DNA of 64,000 nucleotides, from NCBI RefSeq assembly GCF_030316825.1, contig NZ_JASZYU010000005.1, positions 182,001-246,000 on the forward strand, in the 5' to 3' direction. The translations under genes and the position numbers were made by a program. Below the pieces are notes generated by a model. It ran no database searches. It worked only from the letters and a program-made list of their open reading frames with translations, and had not been told where the DNA came from. The number at the start of each line of letters is the position of its first letter. Position 1 is the first letter of the stretch. Source of the DNA: Variovorax fucosicus (GTDB taxonomy: Bacteria; Pseudomonadota; Gammaproteobacteria; Burkholderiales; Burkholderiaceae_C). This document shows, in pieces, positions 24,373 to 33,641 of the stretch.

Positions 24373-24518
24373 GCAATCTCTTTTCGTTTGCTTTCGTATG
24401 CATTCGATCGTAACGGTATGTCACGCCAGCAACCGTGTGAAGTTCTTCACGATCGCTTTCGATCCGATGCCCTTGGCCGGTTGCGCGTGCTTGCAGGCCA
24501 GCGGGCGTTTGCCTGCGC

Positions 24519-24524
24519 TAAAAT
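24519..24524 (+). promoter_or_regulatory. Candidate -10 element for the ahcY transcript
   Basis: TAAAAT, seven bases before the riboswitch core, with no clear -35 at standard spacing. A transcript starting about seven bases downstream would begin with the aptamer. Confidence 0.45.
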
Positions 24525-24527
24525 CTC

Positions 24528-24594
24528 CGTTCCGAGGAGCGTTGCAGCGCCAAAGGCGTGAGGCTCGGACACCTTCGCAACCACGCTCACCTGC
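24528..24594 (+). ncRNA. SAH (S-adenosylhomocysteine) riboswitch ahead of ahcY
   Basis: The sequence shows the SAH riboswitch pattern: CCGAGGAGCGTTGCAGC at 24532-24548, then AGGCTCGGA at 24561-24569, then GCAACCACGCTCACC at 24577-24591. TCCGAG (24531-24536) pairs with CTCGGA (24564-24569), and GAGCG-TTGC (24537-24545) can pair with GCAAC and CGCTC of the 3' part. This motif is known to sit ahead of ahcY in beta- and gammaproteobacteria and to raise expression when SAH accumulates. The 303-bp stretch 24373-24675 between the lipoprotein and ahcY holds this element and its leader and no gene. Confidence 0.9.
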
Positions 24595-24609
24595 TGTTCT
24601 CGCGGTGAG
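24586..24609 (+). promoter_or_regulatory. Possible riboswitch expression-platform hairpin
   Basis: CTCACC (24586-24591) can pair with GGTGAG (24604-24609). The 5' arm is part of the aptamer's CGCTCAC segment, so this hairpin and the ligand-bound aptamer would exclude each other. It may be the switch structure; inferred by eye only. Confidence 0.4.
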
Positions 24610-24675
24610 TTTCTGTCTCGTCAGACCCCCGAACGCAGCGGCACCTTTCAAACAACTTGTTTTGTTGGAGTTCTC

Positions 24676-26115
<1,440 letters not shown>

Positions 26116-26125
26116 TCGCAGCGCT

Positions 26126-26941
26126 GTGCGCGCCGATCAATTGCTTGTCGAACGCGGCCTGGCCGCGTCACGCTCGCAGGCCGTCAGGCTGATTGCGGGC
26201 GGTATGCGCTGGCGCGACGCGGGGACGCAGGGTACCTGGCGCGCCGTCGGCAAGAACCGCGACGACCTCCCCGAAACGGCCGAACTGGAATTGGCCGATG
26301 CGGCCGAGGCGCGCTACGTATCGCGCGGCGGGCTCAAGCTCGAAGGCGCGCTGCGCGTCACTGGCATCGATGCGACGGGGCTGCAGTGCCTCGATATCGG
26401 CCAGTCGACCGGTGGCTTTACCGATTGCCTCCTGCAGCACGGCGCGGCGCACGTGACCGGCGTCGACGTCGGCCACGGGCAACTGCACGCGCGGCTGCGC
26501 GAGGACGAGCGCGTGACCGCGATCGAAAAGGTCAACGCGCGCGGCCTGGTGGCTGCGGATCTGGCCGACGAGGCAGAGACCGACCCCGAGCCGTGCTTCG
26601 ACCTGGTCGTCGGCGACCTTTCGTTCATTTCGCAGACGCTGGTGCTGCCCGCCGTGGTGCCCTTTCTTGCTGCGGACGGCCACTTGCTCATGCTGGTCAA
26701 GCCGCAGTTCGAACTGCAGCCAGGCCAGGTCGGCAAGGGCGGCATCGTGCGCGACGACGCCATGTATGCGGTGGTCGAGCGGCGCCTGCGCGAGGCTTGC
26801 TCCGCACTCTCGCTGCGCGTCGTGCAGTGGTTCGACAGCCCGATCGAGGGCGGCGATGGCAACCACGAGTTTTTCATTCATGCCGTTCGGGAGACGAGCG
26901 GTGCAACAGGAGTCGGCCGTGCGCCTGCCACTCAGCTTTGA
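26126..26941 (+). CDS. TlyA family rRNA 2'-O-methyltransferase
   Basis: A 271-residue protein with an N-terminal S4 RNA-binding domain (RADQLLVERGLAASRSQAVRLI) joined to an FtsJ/RrmJ-type methyltransferase domain. The SAM loop is CLDIGQSTGGFTDCLL near residue 89, and the K-D-K-E-type core includes VVGDLSFIS and LVKPQFE. TlyA enzymes 2'-O-methylate cytidines in rRNA using SAM. It starts 10 bp after ahcY and overlaps metF by 23 bp, which makes sense in a transcript that recycles the SAH it produces. GTG start. Confidence 0.88.
   Translation: MRADQLLVERGLAASRSQAVRLIAGGMRWRDAGTQGTWRAVGKNRDDLPETAELELADAAEARYVSRGGLKLEGALRVTGIDATGLQCLDIGQSTGGFTDCLLQHGAAHVTGVDVGHGQLHARLREDERVTAIEKVNARGLVAADLADEAETDPEPCFDLVVGDLSFISQTLVLPAVVPFLAADGHLLMLVKPQFELQPGQVGKGGIVRDDAMYAVVERRLREACSALSLRVVQWFDSPIEGGDGNHEFFIHAVRETSGATGVGRAPATQL
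26907..26912 (+). promoter_or_regulatory. Ribosome binding site that sets the metF start
   Basis: AGGAGT lies six bases before the GTG at 26919, inside the tlyA coding region. It favours that start over the GTG at 26901, which has no such sequence. Confidence 0.65.
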
Positions 26942-27743
26942 GTTTTTCCCGACCAAGACGCCCGAAGGCGCGGTCAAGCTGCGGGCGGTGCGCCAGCAGC
27001 TGTATGTGCACAAGCCCGAGTTCTGCTCGGTGACCTATGGCGCCGGTGGTTCCACGCACGACGGTACCTTCAACGCAGTGCGCGAGATTCTCGACGAGGG
27101 TTGCGATGCGGCCAGCCATTTTTCATGCATCGGCGCCACCCGGGCGACCGTACGGGCGCAACTCGCAGAACTCAAGGCAATGGGCGTCAAGCGGCTGGTG
27201 GCCTTGCGCGGCGACCTGCCGAGTGGCTACGGCATCGGCGGCGAGTTCCACTACGCGAGCGATCTGGTGGCCTTCATCCGCGAAGAGACCGGGCGCGATT
27301 TTCACGTCGAGGTGGCCTGCTACCCCGAAGTGCACCCGCAGGCCCGCTCGCCCGAAGCCGATCTGCAGGCCTACGCCGCCAAAGTGAGGGCGGGCGCAGA
27401 CTCGGCCATCACGCAGTATTTCTTCAGCCCCGAGGCGTACTTCCGCTTCGTCGACGAAAGCCGCAAGCTGGGGCTGGACGTACCGGTGGTGCCGGGTGTC
27501 ATGCCGATCATCAGCTCGACGCAGCTGATGCGCTTTTCCGATGCCTGCGGGGCCGAGATCCCGCGCTGGATCCGGCTGCGGCTGCAGGCCTATGGCGACG
27601 ACACGGCATCGATCAAGGCCTTTGGCCTCGACGTGGTGACCGACCTTTGCGCGCGCCTGCGCGATGGCGGTGCACCGGCGCTGCACTTCTACACCATGAA
27701 CCAGTCGCAAGCGACCCTGGGGGTGCTGGAGCGGCTCGGGTGA
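26919..27743 (+). CDS. metF: Methylenetetrahydrofolate reductase
   Basis: A 274-residue FAD enzyme that reduces 5,10-methylene-THF to 5-methyl-THF for methionine synthesis. Typical segments: LSFEFFPTKTPEG at the start with the catalytic Glu, FCSVTYGAGGSTHDGT near residue 38, VALRGDLP near 95 and ITQYFFSPEAYFRFVD near 168. Length matches the usual 270-300. The GTG start follows a good Shine-Dalgarno and overlaps the end of tlyA. Its stop overlaps the next gene's GTG. With ahcY this supplies methyl groups and removes homocysteine. Confidence 0.94.
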   Translation: MRLPLSFEFFPTKTPEGAVKLRAVRQQLYVHKPEFCSVTYGAGGSTHDGTFNAVREILDEGCDAASHFSCIGATRATVRAQLAELKAMGVKRLVALRGDLPSGYGIGGEFHYASDLVAFIREETGRDFHVEVACYPEVHPQARSPEADLQAYAAKVRAGADSAITQYFFSPEAYFRFVDESRKLGLDVPVVPGVMPIISSTQLMRFSDACGAEIPRWIRLRLQAYGDDTASIKAFGLDVVTDLCARLRDGGAPALHFYTMNQSQATLGVLERLG

Positions 27744-28423
27744 AGGTCCAGCGCGCCGCGCTGCTGGTGGCCAGTTGCATGCTGGCCGCCTGCGCCGTGC
27801 CGCCGGAAGGGACGACGCAGGCCACCGGGGAGGGCGCGACCACGGCGGCGCGCTCCCGCCTGCGGCCGCTCGCCCCGGCGCTGGCAGTGCCGCCGGGCGC
27901 CGCGCCGCGCTCGCTGGTTCCCGGCGTCGACTACGGCCTCAGCAGTGGCGGCGCCGGCAACCTGCCCCCGGACGACGGCGCACCCGGTGACGGTAGCCCG
28001 CGCGAGATCTTCGAGCGCGGCGGTGCGTCCTGGTACGGCATTCAGTTCCACCAGAAAAAAACCGCGAACGGCGAGCGCTTCGACATGGGCGCCATGACGG
28101 CGGCCCACAAGACGCTGCCCTTCAACACCCGCGTCTGCGTGCGCAGCCTGGTCAATGGCCGCGAAGTGCTGGTGCGCATCAACGACCGGGGCCCCTATGC
28201 GCAGGGCCGCATCATCGACCTCAGCCGCGCCGCAGCCGATGCGATCGGCCTGACCTCGATGGGCATCAAGCAGGTCGCGTTGTCGGTGATCGATCGCAAG
28301 GATCAACGCTGCGGCGGTGCGGCGGCCGATCTCGATGCAGCCGAGCCCGCCGTGGAACCGGCGCCGCAGCGGGTTCGCGCGCGGCGCGGCAAGGCGGTCG
28401 TCAACCCGCGCAGCCGGCGATAG
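27740..28423 (+). CDS. rlpA: RlpA-like septal ring lytic transglycosylase lipoprotein
   Basis: A 227-residue lipoprotein: signal peptide with lipobox MLAACA (Cys at about 18), a Pro/Ala-rich linker, then a double-psi beta-barrel domain. The domain shows ASWYGIQFHQKKTANGERFD, MTAAHKTLPFNT, INDRGPYAQGRIIDLSRAAA and ends IKQVALSVI, the RlpA core including the catalytic Asp of NDRGP. No SPOR domain is visible, only a basic tail. The GTG overlaps the metF stop. It is convergent with rlmJ, one base apart. Confidence 0.88.
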   Translation: MKVQRAALLVASCMLAACAVPPEGTTQATGEGATTAARSRLRPLAPALAVPPGAAPRSLVPGVDYGLSSGGAGNLPPDDGAPGDGSPREIFERGGASWYGIQFHQKKTANGERFDMGAMTAAHKTLPFNTRVCVRSLVNGREVLVRINDRGPYAQGRIIDLSRAAADAIGLTSMGIKQVALSVIDRKDQRCGGAAADLDAAEPAVEPAPQRVRARRGKAVVNPRSRR

Positions 28424-28424
28424 C

Positions 28425-29372
28425 TCAGCCGCCGCTGTCGAGTGAAAACGCCGCGTGCCGGTCTTGTGCCAGCAGATCTTTGGTCTGTTCAAGGGCCGGC
28501 TGCAGCAAAGCCTTGAGGGTGTAAGGCGGGTTGATCAGGAACATGCCGCTGGCGGGCAGCCCCGGCCGCTTGGTCTCACCGCTGTCCGTGGTCAGCAGCT
28601 TGCTCGACTTGACGGTCAGCGTGGCATGCAGCCATGACTTGCCGGCCTTGGTCGCCATGGTCTTGAGCCGGCGCGGCAGGTCGTGCGCTTCCGGCCGCGG
28701 AATGATCGGATACCAGATTGCGTAGGTGCCGGTGGCGAAGCGTTTAAGCGCCTCGGCCGTGAAGTCGAGTACGCGGGCGTAGTCGCTCTTGATCTCGTAG
28801 CTGGGATCCATCAGTACCAGCGCGCGGCGTGACGGCGGCGGCAGGAACTTGGTGGCGCTGCCGAAGCCATCCTCGTGCAGCACCGCGATCTGGCGGCCGG
28901 CTTCGAGCTGCGCGATGTTGGCGCTGAGCGTGCGCGAGTCGGTCGGGTGCAGTTCGAACAGCTTGAGTTTGTCGTGTTCGCGCAGCAGGTGCTGGGTGAT
29001 GAAGGGCGAGCCCGGGTACACGCGGGCGCCGCCATTCGGATTGAAGGCTTTCACCACGTCAAGGTAGCGCTGGAGCGCTGGCGCCAGCGTGGCGTCGACC
29101 CGTTTTGCTGTCTTTTTGGGCGCAGCTTGAGCCGGTGGCACGGCTGCTGCAGCCGGTTTTGGCGCCAGAAGCCGAAGAATGCCTTCGGCCGCCTCGCCGC
29201 TGGTGCCCGCATAGTCGCCGTCGAGCCGGTAGAGTCCTGCGCCGGCGTGGGTGTCGACCACCGTCAGCGCTGCCTCTTTTTCGAGCAAATGGTCGAGCGT
29301 GGCAATCAGCACCGTGTGCTTGAGCACGTCGGCGTGGTTGCCGGCGTGGAAGGCGTGGCGGTAACTGAACAT
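28425..29372 (-). CDS. rlmJ: 23S rRNA (adenine-2030-N6)-methyltransferase
   Basis: A 315-residue RlmJ. It begins SYRHAFHAGNHADVLKH, the family hallmark, with VVDTHAGAGLYRL near residue 39 and the catalytic motif LMDPSYE near 186. Compared with the E. coli protein (280) it carries an extra Ala/Pro/Lys-rich loop near residues 70-97 (PKPAAAAVPPAQAAPKKTAK). It modifies A2030 of 23S rRNA with SAM. Divergent from rplM. Confidence 0.92.
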   Translation of the reverse strand: MFSYRHAFHAGNHADVLKHTVLIATLDHLLEKEAALTVVDTHAGAGLYRLDGDYAGTSGEAAEGILRLLAPKPAAAAVPPAQAAPKKTAKRVDATLAPALQRYLDVVKAFNPNGGARVYPGSPFITQHLLREHDKLKLFELHPTDSRTLSANIAQLEAGRQIAVLHEDGFGSATKFLPPPSRRALVLMDPSYEIKSDYARVLDFTAEALKRFATGTYAIWYPIIPRPEAHDLPRRLKTMATKAGKSWLHATLTVKSSKLLTTDSGETKRPGLPASGMFLINPPYTLKALLQPALEQTKDLLAQDRHAAFSLDSGG

Positions 29373-29405
29373 CCGGGAATGGTACCCGCTGTGGCCATTT
29401 CTTTA

Positions 29406-29411
29406 TATAAT
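29406..29411 (+). promoter_or_regulatory. -10 element of the rplM-rpsI promoter
   Basis: A consensus TATAAT in the rlmJ-rplM intergenic region. No strong -35 lies at 16-18 bp. Transcription from here would give a leader of about 140 bases. Confidence 0.6.
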
Positions 29412-29416
29412 CGAAG

Positions 29417-29481
29417 GCTTCGCAGCGTTTTTGTGGCCCCGCGGCGAAGCACGATACCCGCTTGCGCGGGGGTCAGACCCC
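29417..29481 (+). promoter_or_regulatory. Structured 5' leader of rplM: three consecutive hairpins
   Basis: Stem 1 is GCTTCGC (29417-29423) with GCGAAGC (29444-29450). Stem 2 is CCCGC with GCGGG (29457-29470). Stem 3 is GGGGT with ACCCC (29469-29481), which competes with stem 2 for two bases. It is a plausible site for translational autoregulation by L13. Confidence 0.45.
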
Positions 29482-29557
29482 ACCTAAGAGATTCCCGTCA
29501 GAGGAACGCCGACCGTGGAAAAGGGCCCGCCAAACCCTCTTACAAAAGAGAAAACTC

Positions 29558-30028
29558 ATGACCAAAACGTTCAGCGCCAAACCCGCTGACGTGACGCACG
29601 AGTGGTTTGTGATTGACGCGACCGACAAGGTCCTCGGACGAGTAGCCAGCGAAGTTGCTCTCCGTTTGCGCGGCAAACACAAGGCCATTTACACGCCTCA
29701 CGTCGATACCGGTGACTTCATCGTCATCATCAACGCATCGCAACTGCGCGTCACCGGCGCCAAGCCGATCGACAAGATCTACTACCGTCACTCGGGCTAC
29801 CCCGGCGGTATCTCGTCGACCAACTTCCGCGACATGCAAGCCAAGCACCCGGGCCGCGCCCTGGAAAAGGCCGTCAAGGGCATGCTGCCCAAGGGCCCGC
29901 TCGGTTACGCGATGATCAAGAAACTCAAGGTTTACGGTGGCGCCGAGCACCCGCATACCGCCCAGCAACCCAAGGTGCTGGAAATTGCAGGCTTGTCCAC
30001 CAACGCCCAACGAGAGGCCGCCAAATGA
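29558..30028 (+). CDS. rplM: 50S ribosomal protein L13
   Basis: A 156-residue L13. It begins MTKTFSAKPADV and carries the family segments WFVIDATDKVLGRVASEVA and GDFIVIINASQLRVTG, then KIYYRHSGYPGG and MLPKGPLGYAM. The start is the first ATG after the leader, with AAGAGAAA as a weak Shine-Dalgarno. Its stop overlaps the rpsI start (ATGA), the standard L13-S9 operon. Confidence 0.97.
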   Translation: MTKTFSAKPADVTHEWFVIDATDKVLGRVASEVALRLRGKHKAIYTPHVDTGDFIVIINASQLRVTGAKPIDKIYYRHSGYPGGISSTNFRDMQAKHPGRALEKAVKGMLPKGPLGYAMIKKLKVYGGAEHPHTAQQPKVLEIAGLSTNAQREAAK

Positions 30029-30417
30029 TCGGTGAATGGAACAATGGCACCGGCCGTCGCAAATCGAGCGTCGCCCGTGTGTTCATGAAAAAGGGCACCG
30101 GCAAGATCACGGTCAATGGCAAGGACATCCAGGCTTACTTCGGCCGCGAGACGTCGATCATGATCGCCAAGCAACCGCTGTTCTTGACGAACCATGTCGA
30201 AACCTTCGACATCATGATCAACGTGGCTGGCGGTGGCGAGTCGGGCCAGGCAGGCGCTGCCCGCCACGGCATCACCCGTGCGCTGCTGGACTACGACGCG
30301 ACCCTCAAGCCGGTGCTGAGCCAGGCCGGCTTCGTGACGCGCGATGCGCGTGAAGTCGAGCGTAAAAAGGTCGGTTTGCACTCTGCACGCCGCCGCAAGC
30401 AGTTCTCGAAGCGCTAA
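30025..30417 (+). CDS. rpsI: 30S ribosomal protein S9
   Basis: A 130-residue S9: NGTGRRKSSVARVF at the start, GGGESGQAGAARHGITRAL in the middle and the basic C-terminal tail ending RRRKQFSKR, which reaches the P-site tRNA. Translationally coupled to rplM. A terminator lies 33 bp downstream. Confidence 0.97.
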   Translation: MIGEWNNGTGRRKSSVARVFMKKGTGKITVNGKDIQAYFGRETSIMIAKQPLFLTNHVETFDIMINVAGGGESGQAGAARHGITRALLDYDATLKPVLSQAGFVTRDAREVERKKVGLHSARRRKQFSKR

Positions 30418-30450
30418 GGCGTTTTGGGCTTACTGCCCGTACCGACAAAG

Positions 30451-30472
30451 AACCGCCTTCGGGCGGTTTTTT
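30451..30472 (+). terminator. Rho-independent terminator of rplM-rpsI
   Basis: Stem AACCGCC/GGCGGTT with a TTCG tetraloop followed by a run of T. The same stem-loop recurs 486 bp downstream after erpA. Confidence 0.92.
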
Positions 30473-30532
30473 GCTGCTTGCAGTAGCATGACCCTCAACT
30501 GGCCGTTTCTTCGGCCCAAATGGAGTTTCCCC

Positions 30533-30898
30533 ATGAGCGCTGTTGCCGAACAAATCCAGACCGAAATGCCTGCCCCGATCGTCTTTACCGACAGTGCGGC
30601 GGCCAAGGTTGCCGACCTGATTGCCGAGGAAGGCAATCCCGATCTCAAGCTGCGCGTGTTCGTGCAGGGCGGTGGGTGCTCGGGCTTCCAGTACGGTTTC
30701 ACCTTCGACGAGATCACCAACGAAGACGACACCACCATGACCAAGAACGGTGTCTCGCTGCTGATCGACGCGATGAGCTACCAGTACCTGGTTGGTGCCG
30801 AGATTGACTACAAGGAAGATCTGCAGGGCGCCCAGTTCGTGATCAAGAACCCGAACGCCACCAGCACCTGCGGCTGCGGCTCGAGCTTCTCGGCCTGA
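30533..30898 (+). CDS. erpA: Iron-sulfur cluster insertion protein ErpA
   Basis: A 121-residue A-type Fe-S carrier. It has FTDSAAAKVADLIAEEGN, the first Cys in VQGGGCSGFQYGF (near residue 50) and the CGCG pair near the C-terminus (STCGCGSSFS), the three Cys that hold the cluster. Sequence around EIDYKEDLQGAQFVIKNPNA is typical of ErpA rather than IscA. Start chosen at the ATG preceded by TGGAGT. Confidence 0.95.
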   Translation: MSAVAEQIQTEMPAPIVFTDSAAAKVADLIAEEGNPDLKLRVFVQGGGCSGFQYGFTFDEITNEDDTTMTKNGVSLLIDAMSYQYLVGAEIDYKEDLQGAQFVIKNPNATSTCGCGSSFSA

Positions 30899-30930
30899 TC
30901 TCACTCTTGGGTGCCGTACCGGCCCCACGA

Positions 30931-30956
30931 AAAAAACCGCCTTCGGGCGGTTTTTT
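30931..30956. terminator. Bidirectional terminator between erpA and anmK
   Basis: An A-run, then CCGCC-TTCG-GGCGG, then a T-run. The A and T tracts make it work on both strands, ending erpA on plus and anmK on minus. Confidence 0.92.
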
Positions 30957-30982
30957 CTTGCCCGTCATTTCCTTGGCCTGCG

Positions 30983-32110
30983 TCAGGCCGGGTAGATCGC
31001 GCCAAGGACCCGGCCGCCCTGTGCCCCGGTGACGCTGGCCAGGTTGCCGTGCTCGCGCCGTACCGTGGCGCGCGCCAGCCAGGCGAACGCGGCGGCCTCG
31101 ACCTGCTGCGGCGGTAGGCCACGCTCGGCCGAAGACACGACCGCGAGTTCCGGCAATAACGCCTGCAGCCGTGCCATCAGATGGGTGTTCAGGGCGCCAC
31201 CACCGCAAACGATCAGCTCTTTGCTATTGATTCCATAGCGCTTCACGTCCTCTGCACAGGCTCGGGCGGTCAATTCGGCCAACGTGGCCTGAATATCGGC
31301 CGGTGCCGCGTCGCCGGCGGCGCCGAGATGGGAGGCGAGCCATGCGGGGTTGAACAGGTCGCGGCCCGTGCTCTTGGGCGGCGGCTTGGTGAACCAGGGG
31401 CTGGCCAGCAGCCTGGCCAGCAGTTCGGGCAGCACGCGACCGCTGGCAGCCCATTCGCCGCTGCGATCGAATGGTTCGCCGACATGGCTCTGACACCAGT
31501 GATCCATCAGTCCGTTGCCCGGGCCGCAATCGAAGCCCAGCACGACCGGATCGGCATCGCCGCTGGCGGGCAGCAAACTCAGGTTGGCGATGCCACCGAG
31601 GTTGAGGACGGCGATCGCACGGTCGGCCTGGCCGAACAGTGCGCGGTGGAATCCCGGCACCAGGGGCGCGCCTTGGCCCCCCGCGGCGAGGTCGCGGCTG
31701 CGGAAATCCGCCACCACGTCGATGCCTGCCCATTCCGCCAGCGCAGCGGGGCTGTTGATCTGCAGGGTGTAGCCGACATCGTCGAACTCGCCGGGACGGT
31801 GCCGCACGGTCTGGCCATGGGCCCCGATGGCGCGCACCGCCTTGGCGGCAAGGCGGGTGTCGGCGAGCAATTGCTGGGTGACGTCTGCATAGAGGCGCGC
31901 AATGCCGTTGCCGGCCAGAGCCGCGCGATGCAGCTCGTTGTCGCCGTGCGGCGTATTCAGGGCCAGCAGTTCGGCGCGCAGCGTCACCGGGAAGTGGGCT
32001 GTCGCATGCGCCAGAACCGCGATGCGGCCGCCCGAAAAATCGGCCAGCACACCATCCACCCCGTCGAGCGAGGTGCCCGACATCAGGCCGATGAAAAGCT
32101 CGCTAGCCAT
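30983..32110 (-). CDS. anmK: Anhydro-N-acetylmuramic acid kinase
   Basis: A 375-residue kinase that recycles cell-wall anhydro-MurNAc to MurNAc-6-phosphate. N-terminal FIGLMSGTSLDGVD, then HGQTVRHRP, DFRSRDLAAGGQGAPLVP near residue 150, the phosphate loop NLGGIANLSLL, and FDCGPGNGLMD, all AnmK hallmarks. ATG 32110 chosen over the upstream TTG at 32137. The codons around 31219-31271 contain a GCTAT...ATAGC repeat-like segment encoding KRYGINSKE, where other AnmK proteins differ. Confidence 0.93.
   Translation of the reverse strand: MASELFIGLMSGTSLDGVDGVLADFSGGRIAVLAHATAHFPVTLRAELLALNTPHGDNELHRAALAGNGIARLYADVTQQLLADTRLAAKAVRAIGAHGQTVRHRPGEFDDVGYTLQINSPAALAEWAGIDVVADFRSRDLAAGGQGAPLVPGFHRALFGQADRAIAVLNLGGIANLSLLPASGDADPVVLGFDCGPGNGLMDHWCQSHVGEPFDRSGEWAASGRVLPELLARLLASPWFTKPPPKSTGRDLFNPAWLASHLGAAGDAAPADIQATLAELTARACAEDVKRYGINSKELIVCGGGALNTHLMARLQALLPELAVVSSAERGLPPQQVEAAAFAWLARATVRREHGNLASVTGAQGGRVLGAIYPA
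31219..31271. repeat. GCTAT...ATAGC repeat, family 2, copy inside anmK
   Basis: Starts GCTATTGATTCCATAGC and continues through a C/G-rich part to GGCGGTCAATT. Side by side with 47502-47554 it agrees in blocks (GCTAT, ATT, ATAGC, TC, CG, CC, AC, GGC), which suggests common ancestry. Read on the minus strand it is part of the anmK frame. Confidence 0.45.
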
Positions 32111-32133
32111 GGCTGAACCGCCCGGCCGCGGAT

Positions 32134-33483
32134 TCAATCGGCGCTGGCTTGAACGACCGAAAAGGCCGCTGCCAACTCGGTGCGGGTGGCCTTGGCAATG
32201 CGCTCGAAGGCAGGCCGCGAAGCGGCTGCGATCGGCGCGCCGCCGTCCTGCTGGGCGATGGTGCTCGGGTCGGTGTACTCGCCATTGACCCGGAACTCGA
32301 AGTGCAGGTGCGGGCCGGTGGCCCAGCCGGTCGAGCCGACCGCGCCGATGAACTGGCTTTGCGTGACGGCCTGACCGACCTTGACGTCGATGCGGCTCAA
32401 ATGCGCGTAGGCGGTGCTCTGGTTGTTGCGGTGCTTGACGATGACGATGTTGCCGTAGCCGCTCTGGGTGCCCGCAAACTCGACCACGCCGTCACCCACG
32501 GCGCGCACGGCGGTACCGGTGGGCGCTGCGAAATCGATGCCGTTGTGCTGGCGCCAGCTGTTCAGGATCGGGTGCAGGCGCATCGCGAAACCGCTGGAAA
32601 TGCGCGAGAACTCGACCGGCGAGCTCAGGTAGGCCTTGCGCAGGCTGTCGCCGGTCGGGCGGTAGTAGGCGCCCTTCTGGCCGGGTTCCTGGAACCACAG
32701 CGCCTGGTGCAGCTTGCCGTTGCTTTCGAACTCTGCCGAAAGCACGCGGCCGCTGCGCAGCGACTGGCCGTCGGCTTCAAAGGTTTCGTAGACCACGGCG
32801 AAGCGGTCGCCCTTGCGCAGCTGGCGGACGTCGACATCGCCCGAGAAGATGTCGGCCAGCTGGCTGGCGACGCCGTCGGGAATGCGGGCCTCGTCGGTCG
32901 CCGCGAACAGCGAAGTGCGCACCACGCCGCTGGCCAGGCGCGTGCCCGGGGTCAGCGTGTCGGTTTCGGAGCGCGCGGCAAAGCCGGTGGGTGTCTTGAC
33001 GATCACCAGGCGCTTGAAGCCGCCGTCGCCGTCCGGAATCCAGCGCGCGCTGAGCTTCTGCAGCTGGTTTTCGTGGCTGGCCTCGGCAGTCACGGTGCGG
33101 CCGGGGCGGCTCAGCAGGGCGGCGCGAGCTTCGGCGTTGGTGCGCACGAAGGCGGCAGCGCCTGCGTCGGCGATGCCGAGGCGCTTGAGCAGCGCTTCGG
33201 CCGTGTCGCTGGAGCGTGTCAGGTCGCTGCGGAACAGCGTGAAGCCGAACGCGTCCAGCGCATCGGTCTGGGCGGCCACCGGCAGCGGGCTGACGGCTTC
33301 CAGAACCTGCTTTACCGGCAGATCGGCGGCATCGGGGCCCAGAGAGGCCACGGCGAAGGCGCCGCCACCTGCGAACAGCAGCAACGCGCCGATCGCGGTG
33401 GTGATCTGCTTCGGGTAGGTGCGGAACGTGTAGGCTACGCGGGAAGCAAGAAGCTCCTCGGCAGCGAGAATGCCGTTAATCAA
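32134..33483 (-). CDS. M23 family metallopeptidase (MepM-like)
   Basis: A 449-residue membrane-anchored peptidoglycan endopeptidase. An N-terminal segment (KQITTAIGALLLFAGGGAFAVA) anchors it; a long middle part with an OapA/LysM-like region (LRKGDRFAVVYETF) leads to the LytM/M23 domain. Zinc ligands: HNGIDFAAPTGT (HxxxD) near residue 345, and HLHFEFRVNG (HxH) near 405. TTG start at 33483 is the best-placed start: further upstream the frame enters the divergent tyrS promoter, and no ATG precedes the membrane segment. Sits upstream of anmK, together a cell-wall turnover pair. Confidence 0.85.
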   Translation of the reverse strand: MINGILAAEELLASRVAYTFRTYPKQITTAIGALLLFAGGGAFAVASLGPDAADLPVKQVLEAVSPLPVAAQTDALDAFGFTLFRSDLTRSSDTAEALLKRLGIADAGAAAFVRTNAEARAALLSRPGRTVTAEASHENQLQKLSARWIPDGDGGFKRLVIVKTPTGFAARSETDTLTPGTRLASGVVRTSLFAATDEARIPDGVASQLADIFSGDVDVRQLRKGDRFAVVYETFEADGQSLRSGRVLSAEFESNGKLHQALWFQEPGQKGAYYRPTGDSLRKAYLSSPVEFSRISSGFAMRLHPILNSWRQHNGIDFAAPTGTAVRAVGDGVVEFAGTQSGYGNIVIVKHRNNQSTAYAHLSRIDVKVGQAVTQSQFIGAVGSTGWATGPHLHFEFRVNGEYTDPSTIAQQDGGAPIAAASRPAFERIAKATRTELAAAFSVVQASAD

Positions 33484-33572
33484 ATCTGTCGGTTCCCAAA
33501 TCGGTTCGGCAAATCCGCGCTGCAAGGGCCTTGCGTGAAGGCGGGCAGGGCGGTGCGGAAAAAAGCGCCGAT

Positions 33573-33578
33573 TAGAAT
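33573..33578 (+). promoter_or_regulatory. Candidate -10 element of tyrS
   Basis: TAGAAT within an inverted repeat (GCGCCG...CGGCGC, 33565-33585), about 60 bases upstream of the chosen start. The -35 is not clear. Confidence 0.4.
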
Positions 33579-33641
33579 CCGGCGCTTGAAAAGTCGGCCT
33601 TGAGTATAGCTTCGGCCATAGAAAAACCAGCCAAAAGCCCA

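Noticed and set aside
32111..32137. TTG at 32137 as the start of anmK
   Set aside because: It adds nine residues not typical of the family and overlaps the preceding gene's end; ATG 32110 fits the conserved N-terminus.
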